Of a DNA stretch of 64,000 nt, positions 35,397 through 47,513 are shown one piece after another; within the stretch, counting starts at the first letter, position 1, and every line of letters begins with the position of its first letter. The notes beneath the pieces were generated by a model, which saw nothing but the letters and a program-made list of their open reading frames with translations, ran no database searches and was not told where the DNA came from. Source of the DNA: Alnus glutinosa. Its lineage: Eukaryota > Streptophyta > Magnoliopsida > Fagales > Betulaceae. The position numbers and the translations under genes were made by a program. The DNA is taken from NCBI RefSeq assembly GCF_958979055.1, contig NC_084892.1, positions 25,864,501 to 25,928,500 of the forward strand. The letters run 5' to 3'.

Positions 35397-36877
35397 AAAA
35401 CAAAACAAAAGAAAAAAAACAAACAAACAAACAAACAAACAAACAAAACAAAACAAACAAAAAAACAAATTAAATAATAAAAACAAATATATATTTTTTT
35501 TATCATTCAAAGATAAATATTAACAAAACATATTTGATTTATTGATTATTTTTTTACATTAATCACATAAATACATAATCATATTTGAAATTTTAATCAT
35601 TTGATTCCTAAAGAAATAAAATAAAAAATAAAAAAAAAAAAAAAAAAAAAATCTCATATATAAAATCAGACCTTCCAAAACGTCTAAGTGTCTAATAAAG
35701 CTATTGGTCTTTTTTGAAAAAAAAATTATTGGTCTTTTTGAAAAAATCTCTCCATGTCACCCCAATCCTCACAGCCACGGTCCCACCATGGTTAATGCCT
35801 TAATGGTTTGATAGTCCCACGGCCATGCATGACTCATCAGAGCATTGAAAATTTGAAATCATTCGGTCAAAGACTCAAGTGGTTTTTCTAAACTCTATCC
35901 TTCTGGATCCTTCTGGCTTCCACAAAAGACAAATCTACAATATTCCATTATTCCTCATTTGAGTCATTTCCTCACTTTCATTTCTCTCCTACGCCTAACG
36001 CCTCCCTCAAAGTCTCAGACTCTTACACTGTCAAACACAACATTTCCTCATCTCACGCCTCTCTCAAACACAGCATAGAAAAAAAATGGCATAAATACTA
36101 GAGGCTAGAGCAGATAACTCACGTTTGTGACGTCTCAGTGTTTCACAGTGATAGAAGACAGTGTCTCGAGGCTAGATGGACAGCTTGGAGGCCCTGGACC
36201 GCGCGCTGGACGCTGGTGGTGGTGGGGCGCAGCATCGGATGCGTGGAAGACGGTGGATGCACAGCCTCTCAGTCTCAGATCTCAGTTCTCTCCCCTCTAA
36301 GCCTCGGTATTTTTAGGATTGCACCACAACTTTTTTTTTTCTTTTTTTTGGGGTTTGGGTGATACTTTTGACAGAGAGTTGGTGAGAAAAATTTGAGGAA
36401 GTTAGAAAACTGAAGAGCAATTTGGTTTGCCCCCTTTTCTCTTGTGGAGTGTGAATTTTTTTTTTTTATTGACATTTCAGTGATTACACATTTGCCGTGT
36501 GGAGAGGTTGATTGCTGTCTCATGTCTGATTTTTTTTTTTCCTTAGGACCTATCTGCTGCATAGCTGTGGTTTTTTTTTTTTTTTTTTTCTTGTTTTTGG
36601 TATGGTCTGCTGCTGCTGTTGGTTTTTTTTTTAATTATTATTATTATGATTTTTTTTTTCTTTTAAGATTTAAGTGCCAGAACTACCGGCTTGAGGATAA
36701 TTTTTTTTTTTTTTAAGAAAAAAAAATTAGGGGGGTTGAATTCATTTTTTGCAGAGGCCATTAGTGCATTAATAAAAAAAATAATAATAATAAAATAAAA
36801 TAAAATAAAATTTAGAAGTCAATTTTTTTTTGGGGGGGGCCATGGCCCCCCCACCCTCCAACGTGCCTCCGCCCCTG
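32080..36877 (-). mobile_element. hAT transposon, copy A
   Basis: The termini CAGGGGCGGAGCCAGG (32080) and GCCTCCGCCCCTG (36877) are inverted repeats typical of plant hAT elements. The exact 8-bp target duplication CCTTTCCC lies at 32072-32079 and 36878-36885. Total length is 4798 bp. The transposase lies on the minus strand in the left half. The remaining 2 kb (34830-36877) is A/T-rich with long homopolymers and probably holds the promoter and 5' leader. The pair of copies is near identical. Confidence 0.95.
32304..34826 (-). pseudogene. hAT transposase A (TTF-type zinc finger, DUF4371, hAT dimerisation)
   Basis: The start at 34826 (MSRPKTIDSFFKKK) is shared with copy B. A TTF-type zinc finger region (about residues 90-170, WLEYSESKDAIFCHP) is followed by a DUF4371/RNase H-like core (FCILVDEARDESKREQMAI, GQGYDEGSNMRGEW). 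The C-terminal dimerisation region has LPVSTATTERAFSAMKLVKT. A TGA at 33377-33375 interrupts the frame after 483 codons, where copy B has CGA (Arg). The zinc-finger Cys of FCHPCYIF in copy B is Tyr here. Two bases are missing near the C-terminus, which changes the last residues. In an intact relative the protein would cut and join the ends of the element in the nucleus. This copy is unlikely to be active. Confidence 0.9.
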
Positions 36878-37073
36878 CCTTTCCCCCCATCCACCGGTGA
36901 TTCTTGCACCCATCCCAAGCCATGCAATGCCCCAAACCGGCCAATGAAGATTCCATCTTCGAATTGTAGAGGGTACCTCTGCAGTCTATAACTTAAGGGT
37001 TAAAATCGAAAATACAATCCTCATATTTTATTCTTATACGAAACCAATGCTAACCGTTAAAGAATATTTGAAT

Positions 37074-37265
37074 AAGTAATGATTCTTGCACAACTCTAAT
37101 AATTTTTTCTTAAGATCAACCATTGATCGAATATTTAGGGCTCATATGTAAGAAAACAAATTCAATGGTTAGTCATAAAAAAAAAAAAAATAATAAAAAA
37201 AAAAAAAAAAAAAATAGTTAGAGTTGTGCACGAGTTGTGTAAGAGTTGTGCAAGAATCATTACTC
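37074..37265. mobile_element. Small MITE with 9-bp target duplication, block A
   Basis: The ends AAGTAATGATTCTTGCACAACTC and its inverse (GAGTTGTGCAAGAATCATTACTC) flank an A-rich centre. The 9-bp target duplication TATTTGAAT lies at 37065-37073 and 37266-37274, which favours a Mutator-like origin. The right end carries extra tandem GAGTTGTG copies. Confidence 0.85.
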
Positions 37266-37274
37266 TATTTGAAT

Positions 37275-38051
37275 TACCCTAAATTTAAGAATTTTTTGAG
37301 GATTAGACTACCCTAAGTTAACGTCAACTACTAAAGTAAAGTCCAAATAGCTACATCTTGCTCTTATTGCTTGATATAATTGTATACAAAAGGTCTATTG
37401 ATAGAGCTTACAAATTATTTCAATTTATTCAAATATAATCAAAATTCATTTATTTAGGGTAATTTAATCTCATCAAATTCCTAAATTTAGAATAATTTAA
37501 TACTCATTAAATTCCTAAATTTAGAGTAATCCAATTATATTCTAAGACTAACCCCTATGCTGGCTGTAGAGGTGGCTAAGGATTAAATACCTCACAGATA
37601 CTTGTGATTAGGTCTGAAATCAAAAAGTCGTCTTAATTTCAAAAAGTGTCACAAGTAATATACACATGTCCCACCTTCCATATATTTCTTCCAAATCAGA
37701 TTACCATCTCACGCGATCCTCGTATCACAAGTGAGGGTTTCAATGTCACGTAAGACGAAAAAATTATTAAAAACATTACTTAAATTTCTCTTTGAAAAAA
37801 AAAATGGGAAGAAAAAATTGGGGATGGCTGGCCACACCACAACCAAAAAAAAAATAAAATTGGCCACTTGCAGTTCGCCACGTGGATGGGTCATCCACGT
37901 GGCTAACAGCTAACCACGTGTCAGTGACGACGTGGGCACAGCGTAACTGATAAGGGAGCACCCCATTTTCGCTATGGGGTGTTCTTAGAAAAAATAGTAT
38001 TTATTGACTAGGTAACAAACAATTACAAGCAGAGAATCGGCTAACAATAAC
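37275..38051. other. Noncoding sequence with short repeats, block A
   Basis: At 37440-37540 a unit of about 45 bp around CTAAATTTAGAATAATTTAA is repeated imperfectly. At 37865-37945 CCACGTGG/CACGTGTC words (G-box-like) recur, and 37965-37985 forms a short ACCCCAT...ATGGGGT hairpin. No gene is recognised. Confidence 0.45.
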
Positions 38052-39420
38052 TGTTAGTATTTTGGCCTCATTCTGTGTTTGGACAAAATCACTTATATGT
38101 AAGGATGCTGCAAACAGGGATTCCACTATTCAGAGTGAAGTAAGAAGAAATTCAAGTTCCCTGTCAGCCGTCCGGACGATGTGTCATCCCGTCCAGACGC
38201 CCATCTGTCTACTGCTCCATTCGTCCTGACGATGTGTCATCCCGTCCGGACGCCAGACAGTCCAGCATCATTCGTCCGAACGACGTGCTTCTTCCGTCCG
38301 GACACTTCACTGTATCGAGAAGTTTTTGTGCCAGCTTGCTCCGTCCGGACGTGCTGCTGAAACGTCCGGACGCCTATCAGTTCTCGAACGGTTCACTGAT
38401 TCTTTCCAAGTTCCAAGAAAGGGAAGATCAATCAACCGTCCGGACGATGTGGTATACCGTCCGGACGCGTATCTCCGTAAGGCAAGAATCGCAGTTCAAA
38501 ATGAACCGTCCGGACATCTGACAGCTGTGGTCCGGACGCTGGTGCATCGTATATGGTAACTGACGATTCGACTTCAACCGTCCGGACGTCTCCCCCTTAT
38601 GGTCCGGACGCACACGCATCAGATATGGAAATTGCGTATTGAAGTTCAAACCGTCCGGACGTCTCTCCCTTATGGTCCGGACGCACACGCATCAGATATG
38701 GAAATTGCGTGTTGAAGTTTAGCCGTCCGGACGCTCCTGCCCCTTGGTCCAGACGCGCGAAGCCTGTTATGGAAATTACTTGCAGTGGACGTGCGTCCGT
38801 CCGGACGATCGAGCCATCCCGTCCGAACGATGTTCTTATACAGGAAAGATTTCTCCGCGGAATTTTCGGAAAATCCTGTCGCACAGTTGTCCGTCTGGAC
38901 TGTCATGGTCCACCGTCCGGACGGCTCACAAGCTTATTTTGCCTGACGCCCATTCTGACCCCCAGACTATAAATAGGGGTCCTTGGGCACTTAGAGTTGC
39001 AAGAATTCGATGTGAATTCCATTAGAGCTTAGAGACGTGTTATTTCCTCTAGAGCCGTTGTTTTCAAGTGTGCTGCGCTATAAATCGAAGTCTATTTTAG
39101 AGGTCGGCTCTAAGGTAAGGAGTTTCATTGAAGACCCCTTCAAGTAGGTGAACCTGGTTGGGAAGCATTCGTGTTGGGTTACACGCCAGAGATCAAGGTA
39201 CGACCACTGCATCGGTACATGTGAGTGTTACTATCTTGTATCAAGCTTTGTCTTCTGAATAGTGGAATTCCTGGGTTTGGCTGCCCCGGAGTGGTTTTTC
39301 TCTTAACTGAGTTTCCACTTCGTCAACAAAAATTTTTGTGTCATTTACTTTCCGCTGTGCTTTAATTTTTGTTGACACTTATGCACACACTTTATATTTG
39401 AAGTCAAATTTCAATTTTCA
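38052..39420 (+). repeat. Solo LTR of the CGTCCGGACG family upstream of GST2
   Basis: It starts TGTTAG and ends ATTTTCA, flanked by the 5-bp target duplication ATAAC (38047-38051 and 39421-39425). About 20 CGTCCGGACG-type palindromes lie between 38168 and 38930. A TATAAATA box (38968-38975) follows the array. The internal element is gone. Length is 1369 bp. It lies in the same orientation as GST2, ending about 350 bp before its start codon. Confidence 0.95.
38968..38975 (+). promoter_or_regulatory. TATA box of the solo LTR
   Basis: TATAAATA sits just downstream of the motif array and is conserved in the B copy (59687-59694) and in the LTRs of copies 1 and 2. It marks the probable U3/R boundary and points towards GST2. 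Confidence 0.65.
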
Positions 39421-39670
39421 ATAACAAAAATAAAATTAAAAAAAAAAAAAAAAAACTACTATTTAGAAAAATTCACAAGTTGTTCAGCTCGTATTTATCA
39501 TGCTTATTCAATGTTTTTTGTTTTTTTGTTACAGTGCTTCTTCCCCATGCCAAGGCAATAAAACTCGAAGTCAACAACCACCAACTCCAGGGTTTGATGG
39601 TCAAGTAATTAATAAATATAATAACAAGGGTAGAAGCTTATCGGCTAAGTAATCTCTTGGATCGTGGCTT

Positions 39671-39678
39671 TATAAAAG
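39671..39678 (+). promoter_or_regulatory. TATA box of GST2
   Basis: TATAAAAG lies 97 bp before the ATG in a promoter-proximal stretch conserved across GST1, GST2, GST5 and GST6. Confidence 0.75.
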
Positions 39679-39767
39679 GGCATCAGACGACCCAAAGAGA
39701 GCCAAGCAGCACAAAAATTACAGAAAATATATACTCTTTTAAAGGGCAAGAAGCAAAAAGTGTAGTA

Positions 39768-40566
39768 ATGGCGGAAGAAGTGTTGTTGTTTGGTGTTTGG
39801 GGAAGCCCCTTTAGTCGCAGAGTAGAGATGGCTCTGAAACTGAAAGGAGTGGAGTACAAATACATGGAGGAAGATATAACCAACAAGAGTCCTGCGCTTC
39901 TAAAATACAACCCCATTCACAAGAAGATTCCCGTGCTCGTACACAACGGAAAGCCTATCGCCGAGTCTCAAGTTATTCTCGAATACATTGATGAGACATG
40001 GCAAGGCTATTCCTTATTGCCCAAAGATCCGTATCAGAGAGCCGTTGCACGTTTCTGGGCCAAGTTCATAGACGACAAGGTAATTTCTTTTTCTCTAATT
40101 AGCTTCCATCAATTATAGACACTGTTTGTCTAACAATTTTTCATCATTTCTATAAACAAACGTTGAATAATCAGCTGACCAGACTAAAATTTGAGTTTTT
40201 TTTTTTGTTCAGTGCTTGCAGCCAGTATTTAAAGCTTGCTGGGGCGAAGAGAAGGACCGCGAGAAGGCCGCGGAAGAAGCAACTGAGCTTCTTAAGTTTC
40301 TAGAGGAAGAGCTCAAGGAAAAGAGGTTCTTCGGAGGAGAGAGTATTGGAATGGTAGACATTGTCGCCAGCGTCATTGCCTTTTGGCTTGGAGTTTTTGA
40401 AGAAGCTTCGGGGGTAAAGTTGTTGACCACAGAGAAATTTCCCAAACTTTGCAACTGGGCTCATGAGTTCGTGAGCAACGGTGTTATCAAGGAAAATCTA
40501 CCTCCAAGAGACAAACTAATTGCCTATTTCCGAAATCGCTTTGAGGGCGCTAATGCTTCCAAATAG
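39768..40566 (+). CDS. GST2, tau-class glutathione S-transferase
   Basis: Exons are 39768-40079 and 40213-40566, spliced at a GT donor after codon 104 and a TTCAG acceptor, giving 221 residues, normal for tau GSTs. Tau GSTs conjugate glutathione to electrophilic herbicides, lipid peroxidation products and stress metabolites, or bind ligands, in the cytosol. Residues 1-80 form the thioredoxin-like domain with catalytic Ser13 (WGSPFSRR), cis-Pro55 (KKIPVLV) and glutathione-binding E66-S67. The C-terminal helical domain carries [15 protein letters not shown]. The start is chosen because the TATA box lies just upstream and MAEEV is shared by paralogues. It differs from GST5 at two residues only. 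A solo LTR with its own TATA box lies upstream and may affect expression. Confidence 0.93.
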
Positions 40567-41510
40567 ATAGATGAATTTACCGGTGACACTCACGTACAGT
40601 TCGTGAAAATCACTTGCCATAACAATTCACCACTGTAATAAATAAATGAGCTTCTGTCATATGCTTGTAATTTCGTCTGAATTTCTGCCGTCTTGTGATG
40701 CCTCTGTTTTTCTTTTTGTTTTCCTTTTGGAAGTGTTTAGGCTTTATGTATTGAAGTGATGATTTCTCCTTACGTTATATTGGATGAATCTATATATGTT
40801 ACGATGAAAGTTCAATTTTGAACATGCTGGAGCTGTTGGCCAAACACATCATCCACTAGTAATCAGCATATACTCTCTTCTTTTTTTCTTTCGGGGGAAT
40901 TGAGAAATAATTTACTTTAGTGCAAGTTTTGGGTCCAAACATTACCAAAAATAATACTTAAAACGAATGGTTATCAGAGGAATTTTTCCTCAAAGGTCGA
41001 ATTATGTATATTGGAATCAACTTTTTATGGTTTATAAAATAAGAATTAGAATTTGAATAAATCTTATGAGGGGAAGGAATCAACTCTTCCATTTTGGTTG
41101 GCAAACATGCAGCAGCCAAATTCATGTGTTTTTTTTCAGACAAGCAGTTCTTCAAATCCATTAATCACCGATCATTTCATGATATGGTTGATTTCGATTT
41201 CCTAGCGTCGGTTGGTCAGGATAAACAGAAAAAAGAAGTCCACATCAACACTAAACAAATGGCAAATGAATTGTCACCTCTACAGCCAGCTCTGCAGCCA
41301 GCATAGCTAGGGATTCCCACACGTGATATCATCTCTCAGCTCAGTTTCCTGATTTATAGATCATCAATGACCTATAGCGTCAACCTTCTACTTATTAAAG
41401 AATTTGCCATGTCTGCGATTCAGCCGGACTCCCCACCTGCTTGTTAGAGAAGAGGGACCAATATTATTATAAATAGCCCAACGTAGAAACACTGCCTGTT
41501 AAGGCCTTAA
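40567..41510. other. GST2 3' flank
   Basis: No further gene is seen. AATAAATAAATG at about 40640 could serve as a polyadenylation signal. The stretch from 40640 to 41070 matches the GST1 and GST5 flanks. The duplicated block ends near 41312 (GCATAGCTAGGG). A short ORF at 41094-41306 is not conserved in reading frame in block B and is not called. Confidence 0.5.
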
Positions 41511-41896
41511 GAGCACTAGCAGCAGATTCCTAACTATTTTCTCTATATTTAGGGAACAAAACTACTTTTTACTTCCCTATAAAAAATTACCCCACAATAG
41601 ATTCATTTACATTTCCCTATATCAATTAAATATTATTTTTTTACTCTTATTTTATTCTTTTTCTCTCTTTCCTACTTTTTCTCTCTTCCCTATATCAATT
41701 AATTATACTTCTTTTATATTAAAATAATACATAGGGAAGGAATAGTAGACATGTATACATAGGGAATTACTATTCATTCCCAACCCCCTCATCTAAATAT
41801 AGGGTATCTGCTGTGTGAGGTTTTTTGATGTTTTTCATGAAATTTTTCCTAAATATAGGGAAGGGAACTAATATAGGGTAACTGCTACTAGTGTTC
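41511..41896. mobile_element. Tourist-like MITE, copy 2
   Basis: The ends GAGCACTAGCAGCAG and CTGCTACTAGTGTTC are inverted repeats. The 3-bp target duplication TAA lies at 41508-41510 and 41897-41899. It is closely related along its length to the copy at 14822-15189. It sits about 600 bp upstream of GST3. Confidence 0.87.
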
Positions 41897-42415
41897 TAAG
41901 GGAGCCGTCGTGTAGCTTTTTACCCAGTCAAATAAAGGAATGTATTTAATAAAATATAATTATTCACCAAAAAAGATTAAAGACCCCACATATCAATATA
42001 ATTCTAGCCGGTACTTGGAAAATATTTTTACAAAGACCCCACATATCAATATATATACATTATATACTCCAAAATGCAATGGCAGAAGGAATCCTATTAT
42101 CCTAGTAATGGGGGCCTCTTCAGACTAACTATATTATATTATACTATAATGGTGGTTTGGTCCACTGCTCTAGAGCATTCGGATATGAAAAATATGATAA
42201 TTCATACACGTTATCGGTGGCTGACATCATCCCTTTGCTCAGTCTCTTGAGATAAGATATCATCGGTGACCTCTGCGCGTTCAACGTTCTCCCCGAAAGT
42301 CTCCGACGTAGTACCAACTCCATCTCTGAATAATGGCAATTGAGCGAAAAAAGAATAGAGTAATTTGAGGCCTAGAGACTTTTAATTTGTCAAGTAGCTT
42401 CCTTGATCGGAGCTC

Positions 42416-42423
42416 TATAAAAG
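42416..42423 (+). promoter_or_regulatory. TATA box of GST3
   Basis: TATAAAAG lies 64 bp before the ATG, in a context (TTGATCG, AGCTC before, GCACCAGCCGA after) shared with GST4. Confidence 0.7.
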
Positions 42424-42479
42424 GCACCAGCCGAGTACCAGACCCCAGAGGTAAAGCCAAACATTTGAATTGCATCCTA

Positions 42480-44053
<1,574 letters not shown>

Positions 44054-45312
44054 ATGAGTTTACAGCTAGTGCCACTCACAGTTGGTGAAAATCTAGTGCA
44101 TAATAATCCACCACTGTAATAAGTTTGGCTTGTCTTGTGTTTGTAATTTCATTTGGATTTGTGTCTTGATCATATATATATACATATCATGAATCTTGTT
44201 TGTGTCTGTGATCTGCTTGGCCAGCTTGGGCTATGCCCGCGCGCGCGTGCATATTTTGTCCACTTCTATAAGTTTATAACCATTAATTATTTCTTTTGGA
44301 TTCGTCTAAAGGCTTTTAATTAAATATTTTCTTTTAATTTTCCTTTCTGCAGTTTGAGTCTTTCAAATTAATGTCTGTATAGATCTAAAACCACCAGGCC
44401 GATCGAGTGAAAGACAAAAATTGGTCTAATAATTCCTCCAACTTATGATTTCTTACTGTACGTGTTATAATGAGCGATAATTAAAAAAAATAAAAAAATA
44501 AAAAAAATTACATAGTGTATGCATGTGAGATGGGATGCTTGACGCTGAACATATATAACTAGGATTATTTTAAAATAAAATTGTGAATCGAAGTAAGGAT
44601 TTCTGCAAAAAAAAGTACGTACCTAGCATTACTCCAAAATTTATGTATAATATTTAACTTTACACTGCACAAAATATTGGCCTAATTACAACTAATTATG
44701 TCGATTCTTGCCATTTTTGCACCGATTATCTTTGTCAAAATATTACAATGTTATTAATTCAGTATTCGACAACTAGACATATGTTGTGACACTTGCACCT
44801 ATGTTGGACTAGGATCGCGTGTATTTATGATGAACTGCCCATAATAATTAGAAAGAGTGCATGTGATGATATTGTATGCTTTACATGTTAGCTTCCACGT
44901 TTATTTATTGAAACATGCAATGCTAGTGTACGTACGTGGGAACAACAATTGAATCACCTAGAATTATTAGTTACATGTCTTGCATTCATATATATATCGT
45001 CAATTTTCTATCATGACTAAGTTATATCTTTCTAAAGTTTATTGCATCCCTAAAGCCCAACTGCAAGCCGAAGGAACTCAAAGACCCCGTCTAGGGGAAC
45101 CTGTACGTCCTTTGCTACAGAAGGAACTCAAAGACCGCAATCGTCCTTGGCTAAGTCTTTGAGCAATATCCCGCCTCAGCTCTAAGTCGACGGAACTCAA
45201 AGACCCTCCCCGGCCCCCGCTCTAATCCGAAGAGATTCAAAGACTTTTCTCATGGGGTATCTCGCATTAGCTAGCTCGATCTGAAGATATATGTATGATG
45301 TCTGCTACTTTT
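44054..45312. other. GST3 3' flank and intergenic sequence
   Basis: The flank to about 44640 matches the GST4 flank (49951-50450). Beyond that no gene is seen. At 45070-45245 the word GGAACTCAAAGACC or a close variant occurs four times (about 45073, 45123, 45192 and 45234), in otherwise unassigned C-rich sequence. Confidence 0.5.
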
Positions 45313-45524
45313 TACGACGTCCCACATCGCTTGGACACGTAAATGTGGATGTGTTTATACGTATATTCACAGTCTTTTTGACACAACGTGTTTTAAAGCC
45401 GTACATGAACTTACAAAATTTCGCAGTTAACTGTGCTGCTGTGAGAGTAATACAAGGATTGATGACTTCCTGGGAAGTCTGGTTCAGAGGGAGCCAAAAG
45501 TTCAAAGCCGGGTGGGTTGTTACA
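45313..45524 (+). repeat. Solo Cassandra LTR, diverged
   Basis: It matches the Cassandra LTRs at 6858-7451 along its whole length (CGACGTCCCACATCGC start, CAACGTGTTTTAAAGCCGT, GTTGTTACA end) with many differences. The 5S-like part is decayed (TTCGCAGTTAACTGTGC). The 5-bp target duplication CTTTT lies at 45308-45312 and 45525-45529. It is much older than the copy at 6.9 kb. Confidence 0.88.
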
Positions 45525-45529
45525 CTTTT

Positions 45530-46065
45530 TCTTGTATTTTCTAATTGTAAACGTTAAAAAGGTTGTGTTTGTATGGATTGATGAAGTAAATTGACTGTAA
45601 TATGAATGACGGAATGGAATGATACTGATAGATTGTATTGAATTCTTAATGAAATGAATACATCAATTGAGTCAATTCAAGATTAGCTAACCTCCTTCTA
45701 CAAGATCTTAGAGACTAAACTATTTAAGACTAATGGACTAATCTGTTTTACATCAAAGTTTTGAATGAATGAAAATAAAAAGGAGTGAGTCTTTTATTCT
45801 ATAGTCCACTTGCATGGCAATTCAGCCCAATACAGTTATAACCAATTTATAAACCATTTGTCAAAAGCCCACGTACTTAAAATCCATTTATACTAAGCCA
45901 TTCACCACTTGCCACGTAATCCACCTTACATATAGACATGTGATAGAAGAATGCTTGGCATGAATTCAAGATTTACTCGACAGGGATGAATATATATACG
46001 AAATGACCTATATTACCGGGATCCCTCTTCATAAAAAATAATAAAAATTAAAAAATTAAAAATTT

Positions 46066-46113
<48 letters not shown>

Positions 46114-47424
46114 GAATGCATTTAATAATATAATTATTCCCCAAAAAGATTAAAGAACAATAATAATAATAAAAAAATGTTCCCTTGGACAAAACAAGTA
46201 TGCCAGTACTTACAAAATATTATTACAAAGACCCCACATATCAATATACATTATATATGGTCCAATATGCAATAGCAGAAGTAACCCTAGTAATGGGGGC
46301 TTCTTCAAACTAATTATATTATATTATTGAGCGAAGGTTGGCTGGTGTACTATAATGGTGGTTTGGTCCTGCTCTAGAGCATTCGGATAGGAATCATGAG
46401 TGCAACTTCTATCAGGTCTTGGCATAATAGGGCTATTTTTTGCCCTCCAATAACAATATGCCACATCAATTTAATAAACTAGAACACATCAAAACACTAT
46501 ACGCTAAAAACACCCGATCACACCAAATTCATGAAAAATAAAATGAAAAAATAAAATAAAATTGAAGCTCCCCAACTCGTCAAATCTCGCCGTCAGCCGC
46601 ACTGCCTCCTTCTCCGACATCCCACCGAGCCTCCAGATCCTCTTCCCCGTCGTCAGACGGCCGGTCCTCCAGCCATAGAGATCCGGCGACAAAGAGTCTC
46701 GGCGACCATCATCGAGCCTCCAGATCCTCTTTCCCACAACCTCCCGACACCGTCGACAGTGATCCGGTCCGAGCCTAGCTCGTCCACTCTCGGGATCTCT
46801 CCCTCTAGCTAGCCGTTCTCCCCTCTCGCCCCTCTGGTGGTTTTCGGTGATCACATCTGGTCTGGTGATTTGGTGCTCGACATTGTGATTCAACCGAAGA
46901 TGGTGAACGACGATGTGGTCGGGGTCGAAACCGAGTCGGCCACGTGGTGGTGCGGCTTCCACCTGGGCTGTGTCGAGTTTGGTTGTCTGGGTTGAGGTTG
47001 GTGGTCGGAGTTGGGTTTTTGGCGTGAAGACGTCCATCTCTCTCCCTCGATCTCTTTATTTCACTGCAAAGAAATTGGGTGTTTTGCATCTATTTGATTT
47101 TCTTGCTCCAGGCTCAAGTGTTAACTTTTCATTAGCATGCAAAAAAAAACCTAGTTTCTGCCACGACTGAATTGAAGTTATCCCCTTAGCTCAGTCTCTT
47201 GAGTCCTTGGCTCTTGAGACAAGAACGACTTATTCCTATCCCAAAGAGTGCACTACCGAAACTACTGCTTGGACCTCTTCTTCAGCTCAATAATGTCTTC
47301 TTTCACACACCACGCACGTTGTCTGAATAATGGCTTCAGCTTTGCAACAAAAGGCTTATGGCTTTTTTCATCGAGCTTCTACGAGAAGCTTCACCAAGCT
47401 TCTAAGAGAAGCTAGCTTCCAAAG
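45530..47424. other. GST4 far-upstream region with an unassigned insert
   Basis: From about 46120 to 46395 the sequence matches the GST3 upstream region (41940-42190), and the match resumes near 47180 (CTCAGTCTCTTGAG). The interval of about 0.8 kb between is an insertion with AT-rich ends and a GC-rich middle (46570-47000). No inverted ends or target duplication could be fixed. A 177-codon ORF there is not considered a gene. An A run of about 34 lies near 46075-46107. Confidence 0.45.
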
Positions 47425-47513
47425 TGTTAAAGTATTGATTAAGTGATTAAATTTAACTTTTTCTATTAGCTTAAGCTTTTAGGATAATTGGTAATTTAAC
47501 ATAGTATCAGAGC
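47425..47513 (+). mobile_element. TRIM-like LTR plus primer site (fragment)
   Basis: A segment starting TGTTAAAG (47425) and ending TTTAACA (47501) is followed at once by TAGTATCAGAGC, one base off the initiator-Met tRNA primer site. At 47590 a GGGGTG then TGTTAAAGTG may mark a second LTR start. This resembles short plant TRIM elements and is decayed. Confidence 0.5.

Larger units (their letters stand above)
31374..41312. repeat. Segmental duplication, copy A (about 9.9 kb)
   Basis: This block is repeated at 52084-62037 in the same orientation with near identity by eye: scattered single-base differences and length changes in A/T runs. It holds, in order, a hAT transposon, a small MITE, a solo LTR with the CGTCCGGACG array, and GST2. 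Identical target-site duplications in both blocks show that these insertions came before the duplication. One larger difference is about 80 bp present in B at about 58311-58396 and missing from A near 37665. Confidence 0.95.

Noticed and set aside
36138-36716. Short plus-strand ORFs in the right half of the hAT element
   Set aside because: They consist largely of Phe runs from homopolymer T and shift between copies A and B. The region is the likely leader and promoter of the minus-strand transposase.
38160-38940. Regularly spaced palindromes reminiscent of a CRISPR array
   Set aside because: The repeat is only 10 bp, spacing is irregular, the context is a plant LTR with target duplications, and the same array occurs in several copies of the element.
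39657-39767. In-frame N-terminal extension of GST2 (also GST5 and GST6)
   Set aside because: The TATA box (39671-39678 in GST2) lies inside this extension, so it is promoter and leader. MAEEV is the shared and family-typical start.
46504-47037. A 177-codon minus-strand ORF in the GST4 upstream insert
   Set aside because: Arg/Gly/Pro-rich, without recognisable domain, in an insertion absent from the GST3 upstream region. A long frame is expected by chance in GC-rich sequence.
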